Shown here piece by piece: positions 1-8,908 of a stretch of 64,000 nucleotides of DNA. The notes under the pieces are model-generated. The model saw nothing but the letters and a program-made list of their open reading frames with translations, was not told the DNA's origin and did not search any database. The translations under genes and the position numbers were made by a program. The stretch is from an uncultured Coriobacteriaceae bacterium (lineage in GTDB: Bacteria > Actinomycetota > Coriobacteriia > Coriobacteriales > Atopobiaceae): the NCBI GenBank assembly GCA_902795065.1, contig CADBJR010000003.1, positions 47,110 through 111,109 of the forward strand. The letters are read 5' to 3'. Numbering within the stretch: position 1 is the first letter of the stretch; each line of letters begins with the position of its first letter.

Positions 1-1985
1 TGAGTTCAGAAGGTCCTTCGCCTGGATCTCCTCGAAGTGGTTGCTGGGCACCGCGCCGATGTTGTAGAGGATGGACCCGACGATCCGTGCCACGGTGGTC
101 TTGCCGGTGCCGGGGTTGCCCTGGAACACCATGTTGAGGTTGAGGTCCGGGACGTCGATGCCCGCCTTGAGCGCTACCTCGCGGAATGCGACCGTGCGCT
201 CGAGCGCGAGCACCTCCTCCTTGACGATGCCGAGCCCTACGAGCGGTTCGAGCATATCCTCGGCGGACCGGGCCTTCCAGTCGATGGCGTCGAACATATC
301 CTGGCGGGTGGGAACAACGTCGACGGTGATGGTGAGGTATTCCGGGGAGGTGTTCGCCGTCATCCCCGTGAAGTTTCGCGCATGGTTGACGAGCGCTTTC
401 TGCAGCACCTCCATCACGAAGCGTCCGTTGCCGAAGCTCTTGAAGCGGCTGAAGTAGGCGAACAGGCGCCTGAGCCTGTCCTCGACGCCCTCGCCGATCG
501 AGAATCCGGACTTCGTGACGTTGATCCTGAAGATCTGGAGCAGCTCCTCGACGGAATAGTCGTCGAAATGGAAGGTGTAGCCGATGCGGCTCGCGAGGCC
601 GGGATTCGCGTCGACGAGCCCCTGCATCTCCTTCTCGTAGCCTGCGAAGATGACGATGAGGTCGTCTTTGTGGTCCTCCATGCCCTTGATGAGCTCGGCG
701 ATCGCCTCGGCACCATAGCCGACGCTGTCCTCGCCCTGCGGCATGAGCGCATACGCCTCGTCGATGAACAGCACTCCGCCCAGGGCCTCCTGGATCTTGT
801 CGTAGACCATCTTGTTGGTGTTGCCCACGTACTTGGCGATGAGGTCGCGTGCCGACGCCTCGATGAACTTGCTGGATTTGACGATGCCGATCTTGTAGAG
901 CATCCGTGAGATGAGTCTGCCGACCATGGTCTTGCCGGTGCCGGGGTTGCCTTGGAAGAGCATGTGCAGGTTGCTTGAGGGAGGGGTGCTCCCGTGTCCC
1001 TTGGCGCGTTTCATGAACGTCGCGTACTGCTCGAGGCCCCTGATGGTCTCCTTGACGTTCTCCAAGCCGACGATCTCGTCGAGCATGTCGTCCAGCGACG
1101 AGCTCGTGTGGCGGTCCTTCGGGAGGATGAGGTGGCCCGAGGCGTTCGCCTCCTTGGAGAGGTAATCGGCGAGCTCCGCGCCCTTGAAGGCGAGGATGTC
1201 GCCGTTGAACTCGACGAAGTCCTTGAACCTTGCGCGGAACTCATCGGTGATCTGCGGTTTGAGGTCGTCCTCGAGGTTGCTCATGAACTCCTTGAGCACG
1301 CCGCTCGCGTCCATGCCCTTGAGGAAGACGATGTTCTCCCCGAACGTCGGGGCGAGGACCTTGTGGGAGCGGATGAGCCCCTCGACTTCCTCCGTCGTGC
1401 CCACAAGCAGGATGTACCTGTCGTCGACGATGCGGCTGAGCGCGCTGATGAACGAGTTGACGAGGGTGTCGGGCATGCCTCAGGGGGGAAGGCGCCGAGC
1501 GCATCGACGATGAGGAGCTTCCCGATATCGAGGGCGTTCTTCTCCTCGCTGGATCCGGAGACGAGCGCGGAGCCGACATTCTGGCACAGGGGTGTGATGC
1601 CGACGCGCCTGAGCGCCTTCCTGCTCTTGAGCTTGCCGAGCCCCACGAGCATGTCCATGAGGTCGTCGATGAACTCCTTGAGATGGAAGTCGTCCTCGAC
1701 GATGAGGGCACCTGAGAAATCGTCCTCGCGCTTGCTGCTGAGCAGGCGGAACACGCGGTCGAGGCCCTCTGTGCGCGGCGCCCATTTCTCGTAGAAGGCG
1801 CTCGTGTCGAACGCTTCGGACTCATCCTTCGCCGTCGTGGAGGGAGCCGCCACGCTTGCATCAGCGCCCTTCGCGGGGGCTCCTCCGTCTTCGGGGGTCG
1901 TGTCGGATCGGCCATCTTTGGAGGCGCCTTTCCCCTCCATCACCGATTTGATGCCTGCCAGGAGCTTGGGGTCGATGTCGGCCAT
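1..1985 (-). pseudogene. CbxX/SpoVK-like AAA+ ATPase, frameshifted and cut by the window edge
   Basis: The protein begins MADIDPKLLAG at 1985 and has a variable acidic N-terminal region of roughly 170 residues. After the frameshift it continues into at least two AAA+ modules. The first has Walker A GNPGTGKT (about 931-955) and Walker B LFIDEAYA (about 750-775). A second GNPGTGKT lies at about 100-125, and the gene then leaves the window. Tandem modules with FIDEAYAL are typical of the CbxX/CfqX/SpoVK family of ATP-driven remodelling proteins. Near 1475-1482 the frame breaks. Upstream reads ...LGAFPPE and the next frame resumes at MPDTLVNSF; one extra C on the + strand near 1479 (GAGGC to GAGGGC in the gene) would restore FPPEGMPDTLV. 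This is either a real inactivating deletion or a sequencing error. Confidence 0.8.
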
Positions 1986-2154
1986 TGCGGTTCCTTGCCG
2001 TTCAGGTTGGCTCGAAAGCGGCGTTGCGGTCCTTTTGCTGAAAACCCGTGCAGGCGCAGTCCCAGCGGGACCGTTGCCTGCATTGGATCGGCATCACTGC
2101 TCTTAAGGGTACCCCAGTTAATGACCTCGATTCGACACTCAGCCGCTCACCTTT

Positions 2155-2191
2155 GAATCGCGCCGTTTGCCGCATTTCCAGGGCGCGATTC
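2155..2191 (-). terminator. Inverted repeat downstream of dtd, possible terminator
   Basis: GAATCGCGCC (2155-2164) and GGCGCGATTC (2182-2191) are a perfect 10-bp inverted repeat with a 17-nt loop just after the dtd stop codon. There is no T-run, so a rho-independent role is uncertain. Confidence 0.35.
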
Positions 2192-2202
2192 CGTATCGGC
2201 TC

Positions 2203-2655
2203 CTACAGGCTGTCCGTGTCGAGGACCACGGTGAACGGGCCGTCGTTCACGAGGCTCACGCGCATGTCGGCGCCGAAGATGCCCCGTCCCACGCGCTCCT
2301 GCCCGAGGTCGTGCTCCGCGAGCGCGCACACATGCTCGTAGAGGCGCGTGGCCTGCTCGGCACCTGCGGCATCGGTGAAGGACGGCCTGTTGCCGTGCCT
2401 GCAGTTGGCGAAGAGCGTGAACTGGCTCACGATGAGCACGCCGCCGCCCACATCCTTGAGCGCGAAGTTGGTCTTGCCGGCGTCATCGGCGAAGATGCGC
2501 AGGTTGCAGATCTTCTTCCAGAGCTTCTCGGCCGTCGCCTCGTCATCGGCATGGCCCACGCCGAGCAGGACGAGGTAGCCGCTCCCGCAGGAGCCGACCA
2601 CCTCGCCCGAGACCTCGACGGACGCGCGTTCGACGCGCTGGATGACGGCGCGCAT
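2203..2655 (-). CDS. dtd: D-aminoacyl-tRNA deacylase
   Basis: This 150-residue protein has the usual length of DTD, the cytosolic enzyme that hydrolyses D-amino acids mischarged onto tRNA. It opens with [15 protein letters not shown]. It carries both signature loops: SQFTLFA near residue 78, and NDGPFTV near residue 138, equivalent to the NxGPxT cis-Gly-Pro motif that enforces chirality. The start lies 3 nt after the stop of the M32 peptidase, so the two are probably co-transcribed. Nothing is odd in length or motifs. Confidence 0.95.
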   Translation of the reverse strand: MRAVIQRVERASVEVSGEVVGSCGSGYLVLLGVGHADDEATAEKLWKKICNLRIFADDAGKTNFALKDVGGGVLIVSQFTLFANCRHGNRPSFTDAAGAEQATRLYEHVCALAEHDLGQERVGRGIFGADMRVSLVNDGPFTVVLDTDSL

Positions 2656-2658
2656 CGA

Positions 2659-4311
2659 CTACTTCAGGCGGTAGATCGCGCTGAACTTGTCGCGCAGGTA
2701 ATCGCAGAAGTAGTGCGCCGAGAACGGCTCGCCGCAGGCGCCCTGGATGAGCTCCGCGGGATCCTTGGAACGGCCGTAGCGCCAGATGTTGCGGGTGAGC
2801 CAGGAGCGGATGGGTTCGAGGTTGCCCGCTGCGCAGGCGCCGTCGAAGTCCACGCCGTCGGCGATCATATGGTGCTTGAGCTGCGCGCCGTACGCGCTGC
2901 CCAGCGCATAGGTGGGGAAGTAGCCGAAGAGGCCCTCGGACCAGTGCACGTCCTGGAGCGGTCCGCGGGTGTAGTCGGGCACGTTGACCCCGAGGTAGCT
3001 CTTGTACTTGTCGCGCCAGAGGCCGGGCACGTCGGATGCCTTTGCCTCGCCCGAGAAGAGCAGCTGCTCGATCTCGTAGCGCACGATGATGTGGAGCGGG
3101 TAGGTGAGCTCGTCGGCCTCGGTGCGGATGAGGCCGGGTTCGGCGCGGTTCGCGGCGATGTAGAGCTGGTTGGGCGTGATGCGGCTCAGCGGGCCGGGGA
3201 AATGGTTCTTCATGAGCGCGAGCAACGGGCGGGCGAAGGCCTTGGAGCGGCCCACGTAGTTCTCGAAGAAGCGGGACTGCGCCTCGTGCATGCCGCTCGA
3301 GGTGCCGCCCGCGAGGCTGGTGCGGTTGAGCTTCTCGTCGACGTTCTGCTCGTAGAGCGCGTGGCCGCCCTCATGCAGGATGGAGTAGACGTTGGAGAGC
3401 ACCTGGTCCTCGTAGACATGGCCGGTCACGATGACGAAGTTGCGGCTCGAGCCGCCGGTGAAGGGATGCTCGGTGGGGCCGACCCACAGACGGTCCTTGT
3501 CGAGGCCCTCGAGCTCGAGGAGCTCCTTGGCGAGCGCCCACTGGCGCGCCTCGCCGAAGGTGCCCTCGACGGCCTCGGTGGGCTGGCCGGCTGCGACGAC
3601 ATCGGCCAGCAGCGGCACGACCGTCTCCTTGACCTCGGCGAAGAAGGCGTCGTAGAAGGCGCGGTCGGTGTCGTGCTCGAACTCGTCGAGCCACACGTCG
3701 TAGGGATCCTTGCCGGGGTTCTTGTAGCCCGCGATGCGGATCTGCGCCTCGACCGCCTTGTCGAGGTAGGGCTCGAAGCTCGCCCAGTCGTTGGAGAGCT
3801 TGGCCTTGCGCCACACGCCTGCGGACTCGTTTTGGAGCTTGGCGAGGGCGACCTGCTCCTCCACGGGCACATCGAGGAGCTGGGCGCGGTCGCGCTTGAG
3901 GATCTTGACCTGTGCGGCCTGCGTGGCGTTGAGGATGGCGGGGTTGGCCTCGAGGCGGTCGAGCAGGGCGCCGATCTCGGGAGCGCAGAGGGCGTTCGTC
4001 GACTTCTCCATGAGGTAGCCGACGGCCTCGCCGCGGTCATCGGTGGCGCCGTCGGGATCGATGACCTCCGCGAAGCTGGTGAGCTCGCCCATGGCGTAGC
4101 GCAGGGCGAAGAGCTCGTACTCGAGCGCGTCGAGCGCCGCGAGGTCGGCCTTGGGGTTGATGACGGCGGCGTTGATGGCGCCGGTCTTGTCCGCGGGCTT
4201 CTCGGCGGCATCCAGTGCGGGCATCATGACGGTCGCATCGCTGTCTGCCTCGGCCTCGAGCTTGGCTGCCTCGTCCTCGACGATCTCCTCGATCTTGGTG
4301 GTCTTATCCAT
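2659..4311 (-). CDS. M32-family metallocarboxypeptidase (carboxypeptidase Taq type)
   Basis: The 550-residue protein carries the zinc motif HEGGH within LHEGGHALYEQ, the second-half motif GTSSGMHEAQSR with its catalytic/ligand glutamate, and the C-terminal YPLHIIVRYEIEQ helix characteristic of peptidase family M32. These enzymes remove C-terminal residues from peptides in the cytosol. The chosen ATG at 4311 has an AAGGGA ribosome-binding site; a longer frame to 4413 lacks support. About 35 N-terminal residues are acidic and low-complexity, making it longer than the roughly 500 residues usual for the family. It is followed by dtd 3 nt later. Confidence 0.93.
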   Translation of the reverse strand: MDKTTKIEEIVEDEAAKLEAEADSDATVMMPALDAAEKPADKTGAINAAVINPKADLAALDALEYELFALRYAMGELTSFAEVIDPDGATDDRGEAVGYLMEKSTNALCAPEIGALLDRLEANPAILNATQAAQVKILKRDRAQLLDVPVEEQVALAKLQNESAGVWRKAKLSNDWASFEPYLDKAVEAQIRIAGYKNPGKDPYDVWLDEFEHDTDRAFYDAFFAEVKETVVPLLADVVAAGQPTEAVEGTFGEARQWALAKELLELEGLDKDRLWVGPTEHPFTGGSSRNFVIVTGHVYEDQVLSNVYSILHEGGHALYEQNVDEKLNRTSLAGGTSSGMHEAQSRFFENYVGRSKAFARPLLALMKNHFPGPLSRITPNQLYIAANRAEPGLIRTEADELTYPLHIIVRYEIEQLLFSGEAKASDVPGLWRDKYKSYLGVNVPDYTRGPLQDVHWSEGLFGYFPTYALGSAYGAQLKHHMIADGVDFDGACAAGNLEPIRSWLTRNIWRYGRSKDPAELIQGACGEPFSAHYFCDYLRDKFSAIYRLK

Positions 4312-4433
4312 CGCACGTCCCTTCGTCCGTTCTGCGGTAGCAGGAATGCCCATCTCATCAAGTCTAGCCCCACCGTCCATCCAGCGGCCTATGAAATGGG
4401 CAAGGGGCGGCAAGGATACGGTTCTTGGCGGCC

Positions 4434-4488
4434 GAGGTCGGCAAAAACGGACAGAATCGCTGGAAAACTGTCCCGAATTGCCGACCTC
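4434..4488. repeat. Long intergenic inverted repeat
   Basis: GAGGTCGGCAA (4434-4444) pairs perfectly with TTGCCGACCTC (4478-4488), with an inner GACAG/CTGTC pair inside the loop. It lies downstream of the minus-strand membrane gene ending at 4526, so it could end that transcript, or be a dispersed palindromic repeat. Confidence 0.5.
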
Positions 4489-4525
4489 GACCGGCCAGAC
4501 TCCTTGGATTCGCGCACGGAGGAGC

Positions 4526-5194
4526 TCAGATGATCCCGAGGGGGATGAGGGTCACGAGGAGCAGCGCGTCAAGCGCCCAGATGCCCACGAGGAAGCGCGT
4601 GCGCCGCTTCGGCTCCCAGTCGGGCACGTAGTTGCTCGCCAGGAAGAAGGGGATGTAGGTGGTGATGAACACCGGCAGCACGCCCCACCACGGGTAGACC
4701 CAGATGAACGAGTGGTTGCTCGTCGCGGCGAGGAAGCTCTCGACCAGGGCGAAGAGCGCCGCCATGCTGATGGCGCCTGCGAGCTTCGCGCTCACGCCCT
4801 TGCGGCCGTCCTTCGCGAAGTAGCGGGCGTCGGGATCGGCGGGGAGCATCTTGTAGGAGATGATGCCGGCGAGCGAGAACATCATCGAGAGCTCCCAGCA
4901 CACGCCGATGAGCAGGATGAAGGTGGCGGACTCGTTGCTCACGGACCACAGCGGGTATCCCGCGACATGGGCGATGATGGCGTTGCAGATCTCGTAGAGC
5001 CAGTGCACGCCGTAGAGGGCGAGCCCGGCGAAGATGACCTTGAACTCCTTCTTGTGGATCTCGCTCCAATACACGTAGAAGACCACGGCGAGGATGAAGA
5101 TGAACGTCCAGTTGAAGTTCTCCGTGCTGCGGACGACGATGCTGTCGACGAGGTCCTTCGACTGCTGGGAGCCGTCACCCCAGAATCTGAACAT
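4526..5194 (-). CDS. Polytopic membrane protein of unknown function
   Basis: The 222-residue protein starts MFRFWGDGSQQSKDL and has about six hydrophobic segments (for example FIFILAVVFYVYW, ATFILLIGVCWELSMMF, LPVFITTYIPFFLA, ALDALLLVTLIPLGII). An ATG at 5194 with AGGGAGGGC directly upstream is preferred; the frame is open to 5404 but those residues look non-coding. I do not recognise the family. It is transcribed divergently from the aminotransferase at 5392. Confidence 0.75.
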   Translation of the reverse strand: MFRFWGDGSQQSKDLVDSIVVRSTENFNWTFIFILAVVFYVYWSEIHKKEFKVIFAGLALYGVHWLYEICNAIIAHVAGYPLWSVSNESATFILLIGVCWELSMMFSLAGIISYKMLPADPDARYFAKDGRKGVSAKLAGAISMAALFALVESFLAATSNHSFIWVYPWWGVLPVFITTYIPFFLASNYVPDWEPKRRTRFLVGIWALDALLLVTLIPLGII

Positions 5195-5321
5195 GATGCC
5201 CTCCCTACGGTTCTCCATAGCTGCTCCGACCACGTGCCCATTGTATGCGTGCGCAGCTCGATAGGCTGAACCGATGCCGCGAAGGGTCGGGATGCGCCGC
5301 GCAGTGTTACCGTTCGCAAAA

Positions 5322-5377
5322 TTGAACTGTATCGTCAGATGTTGAACTTGTATCCTGTTCAAGACCGTATCTTGAAC
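5322..5377 (+). promoter_or_regulatory. Helically phased TTGAAC repeats, candidate autoregulatory operator
   Basis: TTGAAC occurs at 5322, 5342 and 5372, spaced 20 and 30 bp (whole helical turns). The middle copy also forms an inverted repeat TTGAAC-N9-GTTCAA (5342-5362). The cluster ends 14 nt before an ATG whose product has an XRE-like DNA-binding head, so autoregulation is plausible inference. Confidence 0.5.
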
Positions 5378-5391
5378 TTTTGGAGGCGTGA

Positions 5392-6864
5392 ATGGGGGAG
5401 ACAACCTTCGCCGAGCGGCTCAAGGCTGCGATGGCAGCGCGGGGCCTCAAGCAGGTCGACCTCGTGCGCATGGCGCGGGAGCAGGGCGTCAAGCTGGGAA
5501 AATCCCAGCTCAGCCAGTATCTCTCGGGCAAGACCGCCCCGCGCAGGGACATGCTCGCGTTCCTCTCCTCCGCGCTCGGCTCCAATCTTGAACTTGAACC
5601 CGAACCCCAGGCACCCCAGCCCGTCCAAGCATCCGTACAGGAGGCACCCATGCGTACGTTCAGCAAGTCCAGCAAGCTCGACCATGTGTCCTACGACGTT
5701 CGCGGCCCTGTGCTCGACGAGGCCATGCGCATGGAGGAGAACGGCGTCCACATCCTGAAGCTCAACATCGGCAACCCCGCGCCGTTCGGCTTCCGCACCC
5801 CCGACGAGGTGGTGCAGGACATGGCGAGCCAGCTCACCGATACCGAGGGCTACTCCGACAGCAAGGGCCTCTTCTCTGCGCGCAAGGCCATCATGCAGTA
5901 TGACCAGCTCAAGGGTATCCCGGGCGTCCAGATGAGCGACATCTACACGGGCAACGGCGTCTCGGAGCTCATCAACCTCACCATGCAGGCCATGGTGGAC
6001 AACGGCGACGAGATCCTGGTGCCGAGTCCCGACTACCCGCTCTGGACCGCGTGCGTCACGCTCGCCGGCGGCAAGGCGGTGCACTACATCTGCGACGAGC
6101 AGGCCGGCTGGATCCCCGATGTGGCCGACATCCGCAAGAAGGTGACCCCTGCCACCAAGGCCATCGTCGTCATCAACCCCAACAACCCCACCGGCGCGCT
6201 CTATCCGCGCGAGGTGCTCCAGGAGATCGTCGAGGTGGCGCGCGAGCATCAGCTCATCATCCTCGCCGACGAGATCTACGACCGCCTGGTCATGGACGGG
6301 GAGGAGCACGTCTCCATCGCGAGCCTCGCGCCCGACCTGTTCTGCATCACGATGAACGGCCTCTCCAAGAGCCACATGATCGCCGGTTGGCGCATCGGCT
6401 GGATGTCCATCTCGGGCAACAAGCGCATCGGCAAGGGCCTCATCGAGGGTATCAACATGATGAGCAACATGCGCCTGTGCTCCAACGTGCCCGCGCAGTC
6501 GATCGTCCAGACCGCGCTCGGCGGCTACCAGAGCGTCAAGAACTACGTCGTGCCCACGGGCCGCGTGTGCCAGCAGCGCGACTTCGTGTACAAGCGCCTC
6601 AGCGAGATGGACGGCGTCTCGGTGGTCAAGCCCAAGGCGGCGTTCTACATCTTCCCCAAGCTCGATCCCAAAAAGTTCAACATCCACGACGACGATCAGT
6701 TCGCCCTCGACCTTCTGCAGGACCAGAAGGTGCTCATCGTGCCGGGCAAGGGCTTCAACTGGGAGACGCCGGGCTACTTCCGCATCGTCTACCTGCCGCG
6801 CCGCGCGGTGCTCGGCGAGGCGCTCGACAAGCTCGAGGAGTTCCTGCGCTATTACCGTCAGTAA
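5392..6864 (+). CDS. Class I/II PLP aminotransferase with N-terminal XRE-type helix-turn-helix
   Basis: Residues about 1-70 (ERLKAAMAARGLKQVDLVR ... LSQYLSGKTAPR) form a lambda-repressor-like HTH. A Pro/Glu-rich linker follows, then about 400 residues of a fold-type I aminotransferase. It has the INPNNPTGAL motif, ADEIYDRL, the SKSHMIAGWRIGW segment with the PLP-binding lysine, and a C-terminal substrate arginine in YFRIVYLP. The catalytic part resembles AlaA-type alanine aminotransferases. Fusion of an XRE domain to a separate complete aminotransferase is less usual than the GntR-fused MocR type. The start has GGAGG 6 nt upstream. It may act as enzyme, regulator or both. Confidence 0.9.
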   Translation: MGETTFAERLKAAMAARGLKQVDLVRMAREQGVKLGKSQLSQYLSGKTAPRRDMLAFLSSALGSNLELEPEPQAPQPVQASVQEAPMRTFSKSSKLDHVSYDVRGPVLDEAMRMEENGVHILKLNIGNPAPFGFRTPDEVVQDMASQLTDTEGYSDSKGLFSARKAIMQYDQLKGIPGVQMSDIYTGNGVSELINLTMQAMVDNGDEILVPSPDYPLWTACVTLAGGKAVHYICDEQAGWIPDVADIRKKVTPATKAIVVINPNNPTGALYPREVLQEIVEVAREHQLIILADEIYDRLVMDGEEHVSIASLAPDLFCITMNGLSKSHMIAGWRIGWMSISGNKRIGKGLIEGINMMSNMRLCSNVPAQSIVQTALGGYQSVKNYVVPTGRVCQQRDFVYKRLSEMDGVSVVKPKAAFYIFPKLDPKKFNIHDDDQFALDLLQDQKVLIVPGKGFNWETPGYFRIVYLPRRAVLGEALDKLEEFLRYYRQ

Positions 6865-6908
6865 GACCGGGCGATGCTCCAGGGGGTACTCCCTTTTTCG
6901 AATAGGGC

Positions 6909-7007
6909 GTGAGCCGCATCGCGCTGGAGAACCAGGGTTTAAACCAGAAGTACTTCGAAGCGCAGGAGAAGCGCAAGGACAGCCTTATCGGCATACTCTT
7001 CGGATAA
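6909..7007 (+). CDS. Possible 32-residue peptide or gene remnant
   Basis: A GTG-started frame encodes MSRIALENQGLNQ... ending in DSLIGILFG, a charged helix-like peptide with good codon use. No clear ribosome-binding site is seen, and the frame could be the 3' relic of a lost gene. Function unknown. Confidence 0.3.
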   Translation: MSRIALENQGLNQKYFEAQEKRKDSLIGILFG

Positions 7008-7026
7008 CCGAGACTACCGGTTATCC
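7002..7026. terminator. 9-bp perfect hairpin
   Basis: GGATAACCG (7002-7010) and CGGTTATCC (7018-7026) with a 7-nt loop lie between the aminotransferase and the converging gene at 7077. No T-run follows on either strand, so it may be a transcription or RNA-processing boundary rather than a classic terminator. Confidence 0.4.
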
Positions 7027-7076
7027 ACCCTTCCCTCCTGGACGCCCCGTGCCATCCCCCGGCACGTGGCGTCGCG

Positions 7077-7346
7077 CTATTCCTGCTTATCGCGGTTGTA
7101 GAAGCGTGTGAGCTGCTCTTGGGACTGCTCCGCCATCTTGCGCTCCACGATGCTCCGACGGTGGTCGAGGATCGCGACCATCTCGTCGGCGATCTCCTCC
7201 ATGGATCGCGGCTGCGCGCCGCGCAGGTATCCCGCCATGCGCTTCATGGACCACTCGCCGCCGAGTCCCGCGGCAAGCGCAGCTCCCAGCTCCTCGGGGT
7301 ATCCCAGCTCCCTCACGGCGGCGAGCAGGTCATCGTATGCATCCAT
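7077..7346 (-). CDS. Small helical protein of unknown function
   Basis: An 89-residue product MDAYDDLLAAVRELGYPEEL ends in FYNRDKQE. It is predicted helical and charged, with no membrane segment. The start at 7346 has a GGAG upstream. The sequence (helix, WSMKRMAGYLRG, SMEEIADEMVAILDHR) looks like a real conserved small protein. I cannot assign a family. Confidence 0.65.
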   Translation of the reverse strand: MDAYDDLLAAVRELGYPEELGAALAAGLGGEWSMKRMAGYLRGAQPRSMEEIADEMVAILDHRRSIVERKMAEQSQEQLTRFYNRDKQE

Positions 7347-7384
7347 GGGCGGCTCCCATCTCCAAACGATCGCTGCATAGTATA

Positions 7385-7416
7385 CCGCCCCCTCGGGACA
7401 GGTCCCGAAGGGGCGG
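7385..7416 (-). terminator. Strong GC-rich hairpin downstream of the 7444 lipoprotein gene
   Basis: Positions 7385-7398 and 7403-7416 pair over 13 of 14 bases (CCGCCCC.TCGGGA with TCCCGA.GGGGCGG) around a 4-nt loop. It lies after the stop of the minus-strand lipoprotein gene and before the start of the next minus-strand gene. Confidence 0.6.
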
Positions 7417-7443
7417 CAAGCCGTCTCTCTGTGCTGCTGTCGG

Positions 7444-7935
7444 TTACTTGACGGGGGTGATGGCGACGGTGCCCGTGGCGGGATCGGCGTTATCGCCGGC
7501 GACGACGAGCGTGTAGCTGCCGGGCTCGACCTCGATGGTCGTGGCTCCCTGTCCCTGCGCATCGACGACGAAGATGGTGTCGCCGCTCTCGAAATCGAAC
7601 GAGGTGCTCGCGATGATGTCATCGACGTTGGCGTCCGCGCCCTCGCCCTCGGTGGAGGCGTCGACCGCGAGGGGTGCAGCCAGCGCGATGTGGAGCGTGC
7701 CCTTGGACAGGTCGGGCGTGATGGTGAGCGCGGTGGTGCCGTCCTCGACCTCGTAGCCGATCATGAACATGTCGCCATCCTTGGCGGTATCGGCGGTGAC
7801 GGTGTAGGTACCGTCGTCTGCCCACTCGCCGGCAAGGGTGGTCTTGGGGGCGCAGGCGGCCATCACGGAGACGAGCAGGAATGCGGAGAGGATGCCCAGA
7901 AGGCCCTTCGCGGCGTTCTTGAGGTTCTTGTTCAT
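7444..7935 (-). CDS. Small secreted lipoprotein
   Basis: The 163-residue protein begins MNKNLKNAAKGLLGILSAFL and has a lipobox ending VMAAC at about residue 28, so it should be lipid-anchored outside the membrane. The mature part is beta-rich (GEWADDGTYTVTADTAKDGD ... VEPGSYTLVVAGDN), suggesting an immunoglobulin-like fold. AAAGGAA precedes the ATG. A hairpin terminator lies downstream. No specific ligand can be inferred. Confidence 0.75.
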   Translation of the reverse strand: MNKNLKNAAKGLLGILSAFLLVSVMAACAPKTTLAGEWADDGTYTVTADTAKDGDMFMIGYEVEDGTTALTITPDLSKGTLHIALAAPLAVDASTEGEGADANVDDIIASTSFDFESGDTIFVVDAQGQGATTIEVEPGSYTLVVAGDNADPATGTVAITPVK

Positions 7936-8050
7936 AGTGCGGTTCCTTTCATACGTACCTGGGAAGCGCATTTATCATACGCCCTTGCTGCGCATGGCAG
8001 CGCGTCCTGCCCTGCATCTCCATACTCGCGAGACAGACACGAGACAGACA

Positions 8051-8155
8051 ACCTGTCAAAGGGACAGGTCATTTGACAGGATCACACCTGTCAAAGGGAC
8101 AGGTCATTTGACAGGATCACACCTGTCAAAGGGACAGGTTATTTGACAGGATCAC
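8051..8155. repeat. Three tandem 35-bp palindromic units
   Basis: Units begin at 8051, 8086 and 8121 and are identical except for one C/T change in the third. Each can fold two mutually exclusive ways: CCTGTCAAA with TTTGACAGG (11-nt loop), or ACCTGTC with GACAGGT (5-nt loop). The final unit runs into the cbiO stop codon. A fourth copy lies at 10808-10842, so the repeats bracket the cbiMQO operon. Confidence 0.9.
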
Positions 8156-8907
8156 AGGTTGATGTGGGTGTGCGGTCGGTCCCCATAGCCGTGGTACTCG
8201 CCCATGTAGACGAAATAGTCCGCCACCTCGTCGGCGAGCGACTGGTCGTGCGTGGCGATGATGAGCGTCTTGCCCGCGGCCTTGAGCTGCTTGAGGAAGC
8301 CCAGCAGCCACGCCTGCGTCTTGGCGTCGAGGCCAGCCAGCGGCTCGTCGAAGCAGAGGGCATCCGGGTTCATCGACAGAACGCAGGCGATGGCCACGCG
8401 CTTCTTCTCGCCGCCCGAGAGCGCCCACGGTGCACGGCCGCGCAGGTGCCCGATGCCGAGCAGGGCGAGCGTGTCGTCCACGCGACGGGACACCTCGTCT
8501 TCGGAGAGGCCAATCTGCCACGGCCCGAAGGCGATCTCATCTTCCACGCTGGGGCAGAAGAGCTGCGCATCGCTGTCCTGGAAGACGAATCCCACGCGAG
8601 CATGCAGGCGTTTGGAGAACGACGCGTCGCGCATGCGCTGCTCGGTGACCTGGGCGCCGTCGAAGCGGTAGCTGCCCTGCTGGGGATGGATGAGCCCGCA
8701 GATGGCCTTGAGGAGCGTCGATTTGCCGCTTCCGTTGTCGCCCATGAGCACCACGGTGTCGCCCGCATCGATGTCGAGCGTGATGTGGCGCAGCGCCACC
8801 GTCTCATCGTACGCGAAGCAGAAATCGTCGAACGCGATGAGCGCACCTTCCGCGGGCGTGGAGCCGTGGGGATGGTGGAGCGCCTCTGTCTCGTGGACGT
8901 GGGCCAT
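8152..8907 (-). CDS. cbiO: Cobalt/nickel ECF transporter ATPase
   Basis: The 251-residue ABC ATPase has Walker A GDNGSGKST, Q-loop VFQDSDAQLF, signature ALSGGEKKR, Walker B ALCFDEPLAG and switch histidine IIATHDQ, all in order. The Q-loop form FQDxDxQLF is typical of energy-coupling-factor ATPases. The start lies 1 nt after the cbiQ stop. The first 20 residues (MAHVHETEALHHPHG) are histidine-rich and might bind metal. It works in the inner face of the membrane with CbiQ and CbiM. Confidence 0.93.
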   Translation of the reverse strand: MAHVHETEALHHPHGSTPAEGALIAFDDFCFAYDETVALRHITLDIDAGDTVVLMGDNGSGKSTLLKAICGLIHPQQGSYRFDGAQVTEQRMRDASFSKRLHARVGFVFQDSDAQLFCPSVEDEIAFGPWQIGLSEDEVSRRVDDTLALLGIGHLRGRAPWALSGGEKKRVAIACVLSMNPDALCFDEPLAGLDAKTQAWLLGFLKQLKAAGKTLIIATHDQSLADEVADYFVYMGEYHGYGDRPHTHINL

Positions 8908-8908
8908 G

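Noticed and set aside
2167..4533. 788-residue open frame on the + strand
   Set aside because: It is the antisense shadow of the dtd and M32 genes; composition is dominated by Val/Leu/Glu/Ala/Gly from high-GC complement and has no family motif.
8051..8155. CRISPR array
   Set aside because: Units are directly tandem with no spacers between them and are self-palindromic over their whole length; no cas genes.
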